Source of the DNA: an uncultured Paracoccaceae bacterium
GTDB lineage: Bacteria > Pseudomonadota > Alphaproteobacteria > Rhodobacterales > Rhodobacteraceae
NCBI GenBank assembly: GCA_947492475.1
Contig: CANLNM010000001.1
Location: 868,001-932,000 of the forward strand
DNA: 64,000 nucleotides
Reading direction: 5' to 3'
This document shows positions 35,949-44,615 of the stretch, one piece after another (the first letter of the stretch is position 1; each line of letters starts with the position of its first letter). The notes under the pieces are model-generated. The model had not been told where the DNA came from and made no database searches. It worked only from the letters and a program-made list of their open reading frames with translations. Both the position numbers and the translations under genes were made by a program.

Positions 35949-38069
35949 TCAGACGACATTCGTGAAACTACAGTTTGATTGTCTGTTTAACCAAACAATG
36001 AAATCACCTGCCGTCACCGGACGACCACCAAGGTATCCTTGAAAGTTTTGACAATGCGTTGTGCGTAGAAATGCGAGCTGTTCCTGCGTTTCTATCCCCT
36101 CAGCAACCACATTTGCGTCAACGACACGTGACAATTCGAGGATCGTGTTAAACAGCTTTTTGGCGTCACTGCGCCCGTTCATTCCCGGCAACAGGCTTTT
36201 GTCGATTTTTAATGTATCAAAAGCGAGGTTTTTAAGACGCGCCAAATTCGAAAACCCGACACCAAAATCATCAATGGCAAGCCGCACCCCGATCGAACGC
36301 AAAAGATCGATGTTAAACACAGCCGCATCGTTATCAAACATCGCAGTGTTTTCGGTAATCTCAATCTCTAGACCACTTGGATCGACCCCAGTTTGATGAA
36401 TGAGATCAACCAAATCAGAAACAAAATCGGGTTCCAACAACTCCTCAACAGAAAGGTTTATCGCAAGAACAAAGTCTTTGTGCGCAATAGCCTGGATATC
36501 CTTGGCGATGGAAATGGCAAGTCGGGTAATTTCCCGACCGATAAACGGCAACAGGCCAGAACTGGCCGCAACCGGTAGGAATACATCCGGCGTAAGAAGC
36601 CCCTTTTCCGGGTGGTTCCAACGTACCAACGCTTCTGCGCCAGAAACATCCCCGGTTTTGACATCAAACTGAGGTTGCAAATACAAAACAAACTGCTCTT
36701 CTTCGATCGCGGTCCGCAACTCGTTTTGGATTTGACTAACGCTCAGAAGCTCTTCGTGCAGTTTCTCATCGTAATATTGATAGCAATTCTGACCGGCTTG
36801 TTTCGCTTGATACATTGCGGCATCCGCAACCTTTAGCAGGTCATTCGCAGATCGGGCGTGCACCGGGAAAACGCCAACCCCGATACTGGTCGTCACGGTA
36901 ATGGACACTTGCTTTGTATCCACTGGAACTTTCATTGAATTAACGATCCCTATGGCCACACGTTCGGCATAGCGTTCGGGCAAAATCAGTGTAAATTCAT
37001 CCCCGCCGAGACGGGCGATTAACGCCGATGTTTGGGTTAACCCGCGTGGTTGGTCTATCGTCGCAGCCTCTAGCCCCAAATCGGTCACGCAGTGGGTTAA
37101 CCGTTTTGATAAGGCAACCAACAACGCATCCCCCACATGATGCCCGTGTCGATCATTGATCGTTTTGAAGTTGTCGACATCAAGGAACATGATCGCGAAA
37201 CGTTCACCTCGCATCGCGGCTGCCACCGTGACGCGTTCAAGCTGATCACTAAACCAAGCCCGGTTAGGGATTTCCGTCAGCTTATCTATATAGGCAAGCC
37301 TATGAATTTGCTGGATTGAGCCCCGCATCGTTACAAGCATCGTTTCAAAAGAATGTGCCAAACTTTCGATTTCGTCATTGGTTTGAACATCAATGGTTTG
37401 GTTCAAATCCCCGGCAGCGGCGCGTTCGGTAACTTGGGTCAAATGGATCAACGGTTCGGTCAACCTGCGCGCCAATATGATGCTGATTGTCATACCTAAG
37501 AAAATGAACACACCGCCAAGAATGGCGTTTCGAACCCAAACCGTTCTGATTTCATTGCGCAGCGTGTCCAGCCGCACATCAAGCCGCATGGTACCATACG
37601 TGTTATGGCCCAAGACGATGGGATGGGCGATACTCTCGATATTATCTGCGACAATGCGAATTTGCTCTTTCTGATCAAAGGCCTGACGTGCCAACGGGTC
37701 ATCAATTTCCGCTAGAAATCCACCGATTTCCACATCGGACCCATCCACCAATAAAGTCCCGTATTCGTCCAGCAAATAGAACCTTTCAACGTCGGGCTGA
37801 TTGCTGATTTCTTCGAATATGGCTTCAAGCTCTCCCGGCCTCCCTTCGATCAGGTAGGGCATGGACACTTCTAACCCCAATCGCAACAATTGTTGTGACC
37901 GTAGATCCAGCCGTTCACGGACCAGTTCCACTTGGGTTTGCACATTGAAAAAAATGACCGCTATGACAAAGACGCTGATCATCACGCCAAATATAGCCGC
38001 AAGCTTGCGCGCCAGACCGTAGCCCAACAGGGACAATTTAAGTTCCGATTTGGTAGGTTTGACCTTCAT
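35949..38069 (-). CDS. Membrane GGDEF-EAL protein with HAMP domain
   Basis: This 706-residue protein has two transmembrane helices (about 25-45 and 185-205) around a periplasmic sensor region, then HAMP (about 205-255), GGDEF (about 265-440, RLGGDEFTLIL intact) and EAL (about 445-695; GAEALVRWNHPEKG, AINLSVEELL, EIEITENTAMFD, IDDFGVGFSNL). Both catalytic sets look complete. It starts 14 bases after the stop of an orphan PhnD-like binding protein, so the pair is very likely one operon. The binding protein may feed a ligand signal to the periplasmic part. Confidence 0.9.
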   Translation of the reverse strand: MKVKPTKSELKLSLLGYGLARKLAAIFGVMISVFVIAVIFFNVQTQVELVRERLDLRSQQLLRLGLEVSMPYLIEGRPGELEAIFEEISNQPDVERFYLLDEYGTLLVDGSDVEIGGFLAEIDDPLARQAFDQKEQIRIVADNIESIAHPIVLGHNTYGTMRLDVRLDTLRNEIRTVWVRNAILGGVFIFLGMTISIILARRLTEPLIHLTQVTERAAAGDLNQTIDVQTNDEIESLAHSFETMLVTMRGSIQQIHRLAYIDKLTEIPNRAWFSDQLERVTVAAAMRGERFAIMFLDVDNFKTINDRHGHHVGDALLVALSKRLTHCVTDLGLEAATIDQPRGLTQTSALIARLGGDEFTLILPERYAERVAIGIVNSMKVPVDTKQVSITVTTSIGVGVFPVHARSANDLLKVADAAMYQAKQAGQNCYQYYDEKLHEELLSVSQIQNELRTAIEEEQFVLYLQPQFDVKTGDVSGAEALVRWNHPEKGLLTPDVFLPVAASSGLLPFIGREITRLAISIAKDIQAIAHKDFVLAINLSVEELLEPDFVSDLVDLIHQTGVDPSGLEIEITENTAMFDNDAAVFNIDLLRSIGVRLAIDDFGVGFSNLARLKNLAFDTLKIDKSLLPGMNGRSDAKKLFNTILELSRVVDANVVAEGIETQEQLAFLRTTHCQNFQGYLGGRPVTAGDFIVWLNRQSNCSFTNVV

Positions 38070-38083
38070 GTCCGACCCAAAGC

Positions 38084-38983
38084 TTAGATCAAATCCGCCG
38101 CCGCAAGCCGGTCAAGCAATGTATAAATGGGGTCAAATGTTCCCGCGACCCCCCGCGGAAATTCATCAAACCGAGAGGTTTTATGAAACTGTTCCAGTAT
38201 TTCTGAGGTTTCTTCGTTTTCGGACATGTCTTGCAACACATCCGAAATACGCAGCGACAGGGCCGCGTCCAATCCGCCACGTCGGACCACGACCTGGCGC
38301 GGCACCTCAACACTTGTGGCGATGATACGGAACGCCCCTGGACGGGCTTCGTTCAATTGTGCCCAACGCCGTGGGTCCGTCGCCCCGGCTGCGATCCATC
38401 CTCTGGCCAGCCAAAGTAGGGTATTCTTGTCATCTTCGGTAAACACGTACCCAATTTCATCCTCATCGGGATTTTCCGTCCGATCAACGAGTTCCCTGAG
38501 AGGTAGGCTCGCATCAAGCAACATATCAACCGGCAACAGAAAACCCGAGGTAGAATCCGGCTCTTGAAAGCCAATTCTCTGCCCCACCAAATCCCGAAGG
38601 TCGTGTATATCACTATCTGTCGGCACGATAATCAGCGAATGATAACTGGCCTCGCCCCGTTTCCACCGCCGCAGAAATGGCACGGCACCAGCACTGCGCG
38701 CGACGTGCGCGGCGACCAATGGGCTGTCAAAGTAGAGATCGACCTCGTTGGATTGCAGTGCCGAAATCATCCCGACAGAGCTTGTCTCAACTCTGATTTG
38801 TACTTCGGTAATTCCAAAATCTGCCAGCTCTGTTTCCAGATACCGTGCCATCGGGGTCATTCGATCAACATGTTTGCGAACGTTGTCATTGACACTGCCC
38901 AGCACCAAGACATCTGCATTTGCAAAAGTTGAAACACACAGAACACTGAAAACAAAAGTTAATACCTGTCGAAGGATGTTCAT
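38084..38983 (-). CDS. PhnD-like periplasmic binding protein (orphan)
   Basis: This 299-residue protein has a signal peptide (LTFVFSVLCVSTFANA, cleavage likely before DVLVLG). The rest is a phosphate/phosphonate-type solute-binding fold: LGSVNDNVRKHVDRMTPMA, VDLYFDSPLVAAHVARSAGA, YHSLIIVPTDSDIHDLRDLV, and RIGFQEPDSTSGFLLPVDML. No ABC permease or ATPase is encoded nearby. The next gene, 14 bases on, is a membrane GGDEF-EAL protein, so a sensory rather than a transport role is likely. Confidence 0.85.
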   Translation of the reverse strand: MNILRQVLTFVFSVLCVSTFANADVLVLGSVNDNVRKHVDRMTPMARYLETELADFGITEVQIRVETSSVGMISALQSNEVDLYFDSPLVAAHVARSAGAVPFLRRWKRGEASYHSLIIVPTDSDIHDLRDLVGQRIGFQEPDSTSGFLLPVDMLLDASLPLRELVDRTENPDEDEIGYVFTEDDKNTLLWLARGWIAAGATDPRRWAQLNEARPGAFRIIATSVEVPRQVVVRRGGLDAALSLRISDVLQDMSENEETSEILEQFHKTSRFDEFPRGVAGTFDPIYTLLDRLAAADLI

Positions 38984-39106
38984 GTTCGATGTCCTCATTT
39001 GAAAGCATTTCAATATCGGTATCAATCATGCGTTAATTCACCGCTAATGTTGCCGCCTAGAAAATCCGGCGATTTTTACCGAAAATTTGTCTGTTGTGGG
39101 AACAAT

Positions 39107-40099
39107 ATGCGCACCCTTATTCGGAGCGATCAATTGAAGTGGCGTGCATTCGCATTTTTCGGACCGGTGCTGTTATTGGTTTTTGCACCGCAAGCCCAGG
39201 CAGAAACCCAAAGGTTTAACGGACTTTGCGACATTTCCGCAGCCGCGTCTTTAGGGGATGGAACCCTCATCGCGGCGAGTGATGAAGAAAACAAGTTGTT
39301 TACATTTTCGGTCCAAGCCGGTGCCCCGATCGCGATTTTTGATCTGAACAATCCCTTGGATCTGGCGTTTGGCAGTTCAGAAATAGACATCGAAGCCGCT
39401 GCAATTGGGGCGGATCGGATTTGGTGGATCGGGTCACATCAAGCGTTCAAACCCAACCGTCAAATGGTGTTTGCAACAAACATTCCGGCCCCTTCTCTAC
39501 ACGATCTAACAATCGAAGTACCGCCCTTTAACTTGACACAAGCCCTTCAAAGCTCAGAACAACTGGCAGAGGTTCTGCATCCGCTGACCTTTGTTGAGGA
39601 CCCCAAAAATGGCGGTCTCAATATAGAAGCCGCCGCGTTGACCCCGCAGGGGCACCTAATGATCGGCCTGCGATCCCCCCTTGCGGGGACTGACGGGGTG
39701 AATGGGCCGGCGATTTTGATCAAGCTCAACCTGACACCCTCGGTCTCTGTGATCGATGTGGCATTGCTGGACCTTTCCAACCGGGGATTACGGGGGATGA
39801 TAGCGCTGGATACGGGTTTTTTGATCATTGCTGGGGCATCTACGGGCGTTGGTCACAGTGAGTTGTTTCACTGGATTCCGGGGCAAACCCCCATTGCCGT
39901 TTCCGGGCAAAACATCGCGAACCTGAACCCTGAAACGTTGGTTTCGCTGCCAAATGGGCTTCTGGTGCTTAGCGATGACAGCTCTGCAATTCGTCATTCC
40001 CACGACGGAGGGTTCGAAAAATGCAAAACATTGCAACGAAACGAAAACCCAGACGACACAGGCGCAATTTTTACCCAAGGACTGCTTTTGCCGCGTTGA
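39107..40099 (+). CDS. Exported DUF3616-like protein
   Basis: This 330-residue protein begins with a signal peptide (FAFFGPVLLLVFAPQAQA, cleavage before ETQRF). The mature part has repeated beta-propeller-like segments. The two most conserved are IDIEAAAIGADRIWWIGSH and NIEAAALTPQGHLMIGLRSP, the DUF3616 signature (IEA-x(n)-G). It is probably periplasmic. The ATG at 39107 has GGGA five bases upstream; an earlier in-frame start adds a non-signal extension. It is divergent from the PhnD-like gene. Function is unknown. Confidence 0.8.
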   Translation: MRTLIRSDQLKWRAFAFFGPVLLLVFAPQAQAETQRFNGLCDISAAASLGDGTLIAASDEENKLFTFSVQAGAPIAIFDLNNPLDLAFGSSEIDIEAAAIGADRIWWIGSHQAFKPNRQMVFATNIPAPSLHDLTIEVPPFNLTQALQSSEQLAEVLHPLTFVEDPKNGGLNIEAAALTPQGHLMIGLRSPLAGTDGVNGPAILIKLNLTPSVSVIDVALLDLSNRGLRGMIALDTGFLIIAGASTGVGHSELFHWIPGQTPIAVSGQNIANLNPETLVSLPNGLLVLSDDSSAIRHSHDGGFEKCKTLQRNENPDDTGAIFTQGLLLPR

Positions 40100-40308
40100 C
40101 ATCTGAATCTGCTCAGCCGTGTGACTGGGGTAAATTGGGGTGGCTTTGCCGTACTGGGCGCACCATTACGATGCTGATAATCCCCTACCATTTCCGCAAT
40201 CGACTGAATTCACGCAGCATTTTCAACCACACTTATTATTGATCTTAACCGCCACCAATGAGAACATAATTCTCTGGCCTTTTGGCAACCAAAAAAGAGA
40301 GAATCGAT
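40100..40308 (+). promoter_or_regulatory. Promoter region of the formaldehyde dehydrogenase gene
   Basis: No gene is seen in these 209 bases. AGAGAG shortly before the ATG at 40309 can serve as a ribosome site. The AT-rich bases at about 40230-40280 are suitable for a promoter. Confidence 0.35.
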
Positions 40309-41421
40309 ATGAGAACCCGTGCTGCAGTTGCTGTCCAAGCAGGAAAGCCGCTTGAGATCATGGAAGTGAACCTAGATGGCCCACGTGCGGGCGAGGTTTT
40401 GGTAGAAATAAAGGCGACGGGACTGTGCCACACCGATGAGTTCACCCGGTCTGGTGACGATCCAGAGGGTATTTTTCCCGCCATTTTGGGCCACGAGGGT
40501 GCGGGCATCGTCTTAGAAGTGGGCGAAGGCGTCACCACGTTGGAACCCGGTGATCACGTGATCCCGCTTTATACGCCGGAATGCCGTGAATGCGAATATT
40601 GCCTGTCGGGTAAAACCAACCTTTGCCAGAAAATTCGCCTGACCCAAGGCGCTGGATTGCTGCCTGACGGAACAACGCGGTTTTCGATGTTGGATGGCAC
40701 GCCGATCCACCACTACATGGGCTGTTCGACCTTTGCCAACCACACGGTTGTGCCCGAAATCGCGCTGGCCAAAGTGCGCAAAGACGCGCCATTCGACAAA
40801 ATTTGCTATATCGGATGCGGGGTCACCACAGGGATCGGCGCCGTCATCAACACCGCCAAGGTCGAAATCGGATCGCGCTGTGCGGTCTTTGGTTTGGGTG
40901 GCATTGGGTTGAACGTCATCCAAGGTTTGAAAATGGCCGGTGCGGATCAGATTGTTGGCGTCGATTTGAACGACAACAAAGCTGAAATCGGCAAATATTT
41001 CGGCATGACCGACTTTGTGAACCCGTCCAACGTCGAAGGCGATCTGGTGGCGCATTTGGTTGAACTGACCGGTGGCGGCGCGGACTATACCTTTGATGCG
41101 ACCGGCAACACCGCCGTCATGCGCACCGCCCTAGAGGCCGCGCATAAAGGTTGGGGGGAAAGCATTATCATCGGTGTTGCCCCTGCTGGCGCCGAAATTT
41201 CAACGCGCCCGTTCCAGTTGGTCACAGGGCGCGTTTGGCGTGGCACCGCGTTTGGTGGCGCCAAAGGGCGGACCGACGTGCCAAAAATTGTCGATTGGTA
41301 TATGGATGGTAAAATCGAAATCGACCCGATGATCACTCACAAATTGACGCTGGATCAGATCAACGAAGGGTTTGATTTAATGCACAAAGGTGAAAGCATC
41401 CGCGCCGTCGTCGAATTCTAA
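40309..41421 (+). CDS. frmA: S-(hydroxymethyl)glutathione dehydrogenase (class III alcohol dehydrogenase)
   Basis: This 370-residue enzyme oxidises the glutathione adduct of formaldehyde. Catalytic zinc ligands are in GLCHTDEF and LGHEGAGIV, and structural zinc Cys residues are in PECRECEYCLSGKTNLC. The coenzyme site reads FGLGGIGLNVIQGLKMAGA. The block TRFSMLDGTPIHHYMGCSTF is specific to class III. The start follows AGAGAG. No S-formylglutathione hydrolase lies next to it in this window, and no GSH-formaldehyde-activating enzyme is seen. Confidence 0.95.
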   Translation: MRTRAAVAVQAGKPLEIMEVNLDGPRAGEVLVEIKATGLCHTDEFTRSGDDPEGIFPAILGHEGAGIVLEVGEGVTTLEPGDHVIPLYTPECRECEYCLSGKTNLCQKIRLTQGAGLLPDGTTRFSMLDGTPIHHYMGCSTFANHTVVPEIALAKVRKDAPFDKICYIGCGVTTGIGAVINTAKVEIGSRCAVFGLGGIGLNVIQGLKMAGADQIVGVDLNDNKAEIGKYFGMTDFVNPSNVEGDLVAHLVELTGGGADYTFDATGNTAVMRTALEAAHKGWGESIIIGVAPAGAEISTRPFQLVTGRVWRGTAFGGAKGRTDVPKIVDWYMDGKIEIDPMITHKLTLDQINEGFDLMHKGESIRAVVEF

Positions 41422-41430
41422 TTTGCGATC

Positions 41431-41461
41431 AGGTATGCGGCGGGGTCCCGTCCGCATACCT
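41431..41461. terminator. Bidirectional terminator between converging genes
   Basis: A perfect ten-base stem (AGGTATGCGG / CCGCATACCT) with an 11-base loop starts ten bases after the frmA stop and reaches the stop codon of the converging binding-protein gene. It probably serves both. Confidence 0.7.
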
Positions 41462-42491
41462 ATTCCTGCACCAGTGAGCTTTCCCAATTTCGCAGAAATG
41501 TCACACGCCGCATTCTGTCCAAAAACACCAGCAGTCCCGGACCAAAACGAATGGGCCGCAACGCTGAATTTTCCTGAAAACTTGTAGTGTCGATTGCGGG
41601 CAAACCAGAGGATTGGCTCAGCTCGGGCCGTTGATCCAAGCTCAGCAAAAAGTTTATCATTTTTTGAGCATCCGCTTCATTTTCGGCGCTGGTCGGGATC
41701 AAAGCGGTGCGTAACATCACACTGACGTAATCCTCTAGCTCGATGATTTGGAACCCGTCAATCACCTCGCTTTGGGATGCGGCATAACTGCCTAGCACAT
41801 TGTATGCGAGGGCCAATTCCCCGCTCGCGACATCGCGGATCATGTCGCCGGAACAGCAATATAGCCGCGCTTCTAATCGTCCCATGACCTCCATCAAACG
41901 CCAGAATGCTTCGCTGTTTCGACTGTCCTGCGTCGCCATGAGATACCCAAACCCCGACCTGCGAATGTCATACGTGCCCACCCGGTTTCGAAATCGTTCC
42001 GGGTTTTCGCGTAGAATATTAATCAATTCGTCCCGCGTCCTTGGTACGTCTGAGCCGGAAAAAAACGCATCCGACACCACCAAAACCGCCGGTTCCTGAG
42101 TAAAGGCAAATAGTTGATTTCGCCAATGCGCCCATGCCGGCAAATCCCCCATTTCCGCAGCCCCAAAGGTCTGTGCAAACCCGTCATTTGCCAGCTTAGT
42201 TTGCAGATCCATTGCCGATGAAATGGCCAGATCAAAAACCGCCCCTTCGTCATGGATGGCCTGCATCAGTTCCGATGTGCTGGTGATTGTGTAATCCACT
42301 GTAATATTTTGATTTTCCGACTGAAAGGCGAGGATTATTGGTTCAAACGCGCCGCGATCCGCCGTGGATATGACGCGCAAAACCTGACCGGTTTCCTGCG
42401 CCGGATACACAACCTGATCTTCGATCTCAAAACTAGCTGCAACGGACCCCGCAACGATCAGGCCTAACGCGGCAAAATTAGTGAAACGCAT
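41460..42491 (-). CDS. Solute-binding protein encoded with a two-component system
   Basis: This 343-residue protein has a short signal peptide (ALGLIVAGSVAAS) and a type 2 solute-binding fold of the Fe(III)/extracellular family 1 kind: VLRVISTADRGAFEPIILAF, LAYNVLGSYAAS, plus the paired Cys CCSGDM. It starts 28 bases inside the histidine kinase gene and ends at a terminator. It therefore forms one operon with the kinase and response regulator, without any ABC permease. A ligand-sensing partner of the kinase is the likely role, as in some Tct/Bct systems. Confidence 0.8.
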   Translation of the reverse strand: MRFTNFAALGLIVAGSVAASFEIEDQVVYPAQETGQVLRVISTADRGAFEPIILAFQSENQNITVDYTITSTSELMQAIHDEGAVFDLAISSAMDLQTKLANDGFAQTFGAAEMGDLPAWAHWRNQLFAFTQEPAVLVVSDAFFSGSDVPRTRDELINILRENPERFRNRVGTYDIRRSGFGYLMATQDSRNSEAFWRLMEVMGRLEARLYCCSGDMIRDVASGELALAYNVLGSYAASQSEVIDGFQIIELEDYVSVMLRTALIPTSAENEADAQKMINFLLSLDQRPELSQSSGLPAIDTTSFQENSALRPIRFGPGLLVFLDRMRRVTFLRNWESSLVQE

Positions 42492-43834
42492 GCGCCTGCT
42501 CCTTGTGTGTTTGAAGAAATATCAAGCCGTCCACAATGGGCATTGGCCACGTCATCGGCGATCGTCAGACCCAGCCCAGAGCCCACAATATTGCCAACGT
42601 TCGCCCCGCGTTGATAACGGTTGGTTAATTGCGACAGGTCCATATCGGCAAACCCATATCCCTGATCAGAAATCGAAATGGTCAGCTGGTCAGCGACCTG
42701 CAATGTCACCGTGATTGCACTGTCATCGGGCGAGTATTTGATGGCGTTGTCCAAAATATTCATCAGCGCCGCCTGCAACAAAATCCCGTCGCCATTAAAG
42801 GGCACCGGGTCATTGGGCAGATCGCGATTTATCAAAATGTCCCTCAAATCTGCGGTCGGGGTCAGCCGATCACAGGTTTCGCCTACCAATGCGCCCAATT
42901 CCAAATCCTGTTGCGTCAGACTGTCTGCGCGAAACGTGACCATCGCGTGATCCAGCATTTGTCCCGCCGACCGGGAGCTTTCATCGATGGCGCGGATCAT
43001 TTCACGGATCGCCTGTTTGTGTTCGGGCTTGTTCAGTTTTCGATGGGTGACTTCTGCTTGGGCGCGCACTGTGGCAAGCGGCGTTCGCACGCGATGCGCA
43101 GCTTCGGTGATGAAATCTTCGGTACGTGACAGCGACGTGCGCAAACGGGCCATAAAGCTGTTAAGTGCCTCGACCAAAGGGATTAATTCCGCCGGGGTTT
43201 GGGCGCGCACAGGGCGCAAATCCTGTGGGCCGCGCCGTGTCACAGACAGGGTCATGCGATCAATTGGCGCTAATGCGGACCGCGCCGCCCACAATGACAA
43301 CGCGGTTGCCAACAGGAAAAACCCAACCCCAACCCCCATCGCTGTGTTCGTGATGCGCCGTGAAATCGCTTCTAATCCTTGCCGGGTTTGGGCCACTGTC
43401 ACGATCACATCGGTGGATTGCGCCGCCGAACCAACCTGCCGCAACACGGATACGGACCGCACCTCGTCACCGCGATAGAACAAGGTCACAAAATCCGGCG
43501 CATTTGGATTGGGCACCGTGCGCGACACGGGCAGATCGTCGTAACCGGTCAGGGTTTCGCCATCCGTGACGATGCGGTAAAACACCCGGTCCTGCCCCAC
43601 CGTGCCCAACATCGACAGCGCGGAATAAGGTAATTCTAACGACACGCCGTCCACTTCGCTGCGCAAACTGTCAGCAATCGCTGTGGCCGATGCGGCTAAG
43701 ATGTCGTCCTGCGTGCCCTCTGCTGCGCGTTCAGCGACCCCGCGCACCACCAGGAAAAATGCCACCGACAGCACCGCCGCCACGCCTGCCAGTTGGAAAA
43801 ACAATCGCTGGCGAATGGAGCCATGGGACGTCAT
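42464..43834 (-). CDS. TctE-like sensor histidine kinase
   Basis: This 456-residue membrane kinase has transmembrane helices at about 12-32 and 165-190, a periplasmic region between them, then HAMP. The dimerisation helix reads TEAAHRVRTPLATVRAQAEV, in which the phosphorylated His is followed by Arg-Val rather than Glu-Leu. The ATPase domain has NAIKYSPDD, SDQGYGFADMD and VGSGLGLTI. Such kinases control uptake of carboxylates. It overlaps the response regulator gene by four bases and the solute-binding gene by 28. Confidence 0.92.
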   Translation of the reverse strand: MTSHGSIRQRLFFQLAGVAAVLSVAFFLVVRGVAERAAEGTQDDILAASATAIADSLRSEVDGVSLELPYSALSMLGTVGQDRVFYRIVTDGETLTGYDDLPVSRTVPNPNAPDFVTLFYRGDEVRSVSVLRQVGSAAQSTDVIVTVAQTRQGLEAISRRITNTAMGVGVGFFLLATALSLWAARSALAPIDRMTLSVTRRGPQDLRPVRAQTPAELIPLVEALNSFMARLRTSLSRTEDFITEAAHRVRTPLATVRAQAEVTHRKLNKPEHKQAIREMIRAIDESSRSAGQMLDHAMVTFRADSLTQQDLELGALVGETCDRLTPTADLRDILINRDLPNDPVPFNGDGILLQAALMNILDNAIKYSPDDSAITVTLQVADQLTISISDQGYGFADMDLSQLTNRYQRGANVGNIVGSGLGLTIADDVANAHCGRLDISSNTQGAGACVSLILPR

Positions 43835-44496
43835 GCCACCACCAACCGATATCCAAGTCCACGTACGGTTTCGATTTTTGCATCCGACCCTTCGAGCCGT
43901 TTTCGCAACCGGCCAACATAGACTTCGATGGCATTTTCGCTGGCCTCATCCGATAGGGAAAATAACCGATCCATCAAATACGATTTCGAAAAAACCTGCC
44001 CCGGCGCATTGTAGAACACCTCTAGCAAACGCAATTCACGGTTACGCAATGTCAGCGTTTGGGCCCCGAATCGCAACTCACCAGCCGTCGAATCAAGCTC
44101 GGTATTGGAGAAGGTTTTGGCGTTATTGGCTTCGCCTCCCTGACGCCGTAGCACCGCACGACACCGGGCTTCGAGCTCGGAAAAATCGAACGGTTTGGTG
44201 ATGTAATCATCCGCCCCGAGATCCAGCAATCCAACCCGATCCGACACGGCAGATCGGGCTGTGATCACAATCACGGGCGTTCGTTTTTTGGCGCGTCTTT
44301 GTTGAACCAAAAAATCGCGACCATCCCCATCTGGCAGCATAATATCCAACAATATCAAATCGTAATCCGCCACGGATATACAGGCCTCTGCGGTATCAAG
44401 CGTGTCGGCGTGGTCCACAGCATGCCCGTCCAACTGCAGTCGTTCGACCACCGCTTGGGCAAGCTTTAGATTATCCTCAATCAACAGGAACCGCAT
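43831..44496 (-). CDS. TctD-like response regulator (OmpR family)
   Basis: This 221-residue regulator has a receiver domain with acidic FLLIEDN, the phospho-acceptor Asp in ILLDIMLPDGDGRDF, and the switch Thr and Lys (VIVITARSA; DDYITKPFDFSEL). The winged-helix domain begins at about residue 125 (GAQTLTLRNRELRLLEVFYN; AIEVYVGRLRKRLEGSDAKI). It stands at the head of its operon, divergent from the tctC gene by 119 bases, and should control that operon. Confidence 0.93.
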   Translation of the reverse strand: MRFLLIEDNLKLAQAVVERLQLDGHAVDHADTLDTAEACISVADYDLILLDIMLPDGDGRDFLVQQRRAKKRTPVIVITARSAVSDRVGLLDLGADDYITKPFDFSELEARCRAVLRRQGGEANNAKTFSNTELDSTAGELRFGAQTLTLRNRELRLLEVFYNAPGQVFSKSYLMDRLFSLSDEASENAIEVYVGRLRKRLEGSDAKIETVRGLGYRLVVA

Positions 44497-44615
44497 GAAT
44501 GGCCTTTGGGATGGGACGTCATCCATGTCGGATGCCGTGTCAGGTGGATGTCAGGTTTGATCGTTCTGATCAAAGCATGGGCGGCGAAATCCGCCATGTC
44601 AAACGGGAGGAAACC
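44497..44615. promoter_or_regulatory. Divergent tctD/tctC control region with repeats
   Basis: Two direct repeats TGTCAGGT lie 11 bases apart (44538-44545 and 44549-44556), the spacing typical for OmpR-type dimers. Directly next to them is a perfect inverted repeat TTTGATC-N5-GATCAAA (44556-44574). GGGAGG precedes the tctC ATG by five bases. The arrangement suggests binding sites for the adjacent response regulator, controlling transport genes in one direction and its own operon in the other. Confidence 0.65.
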
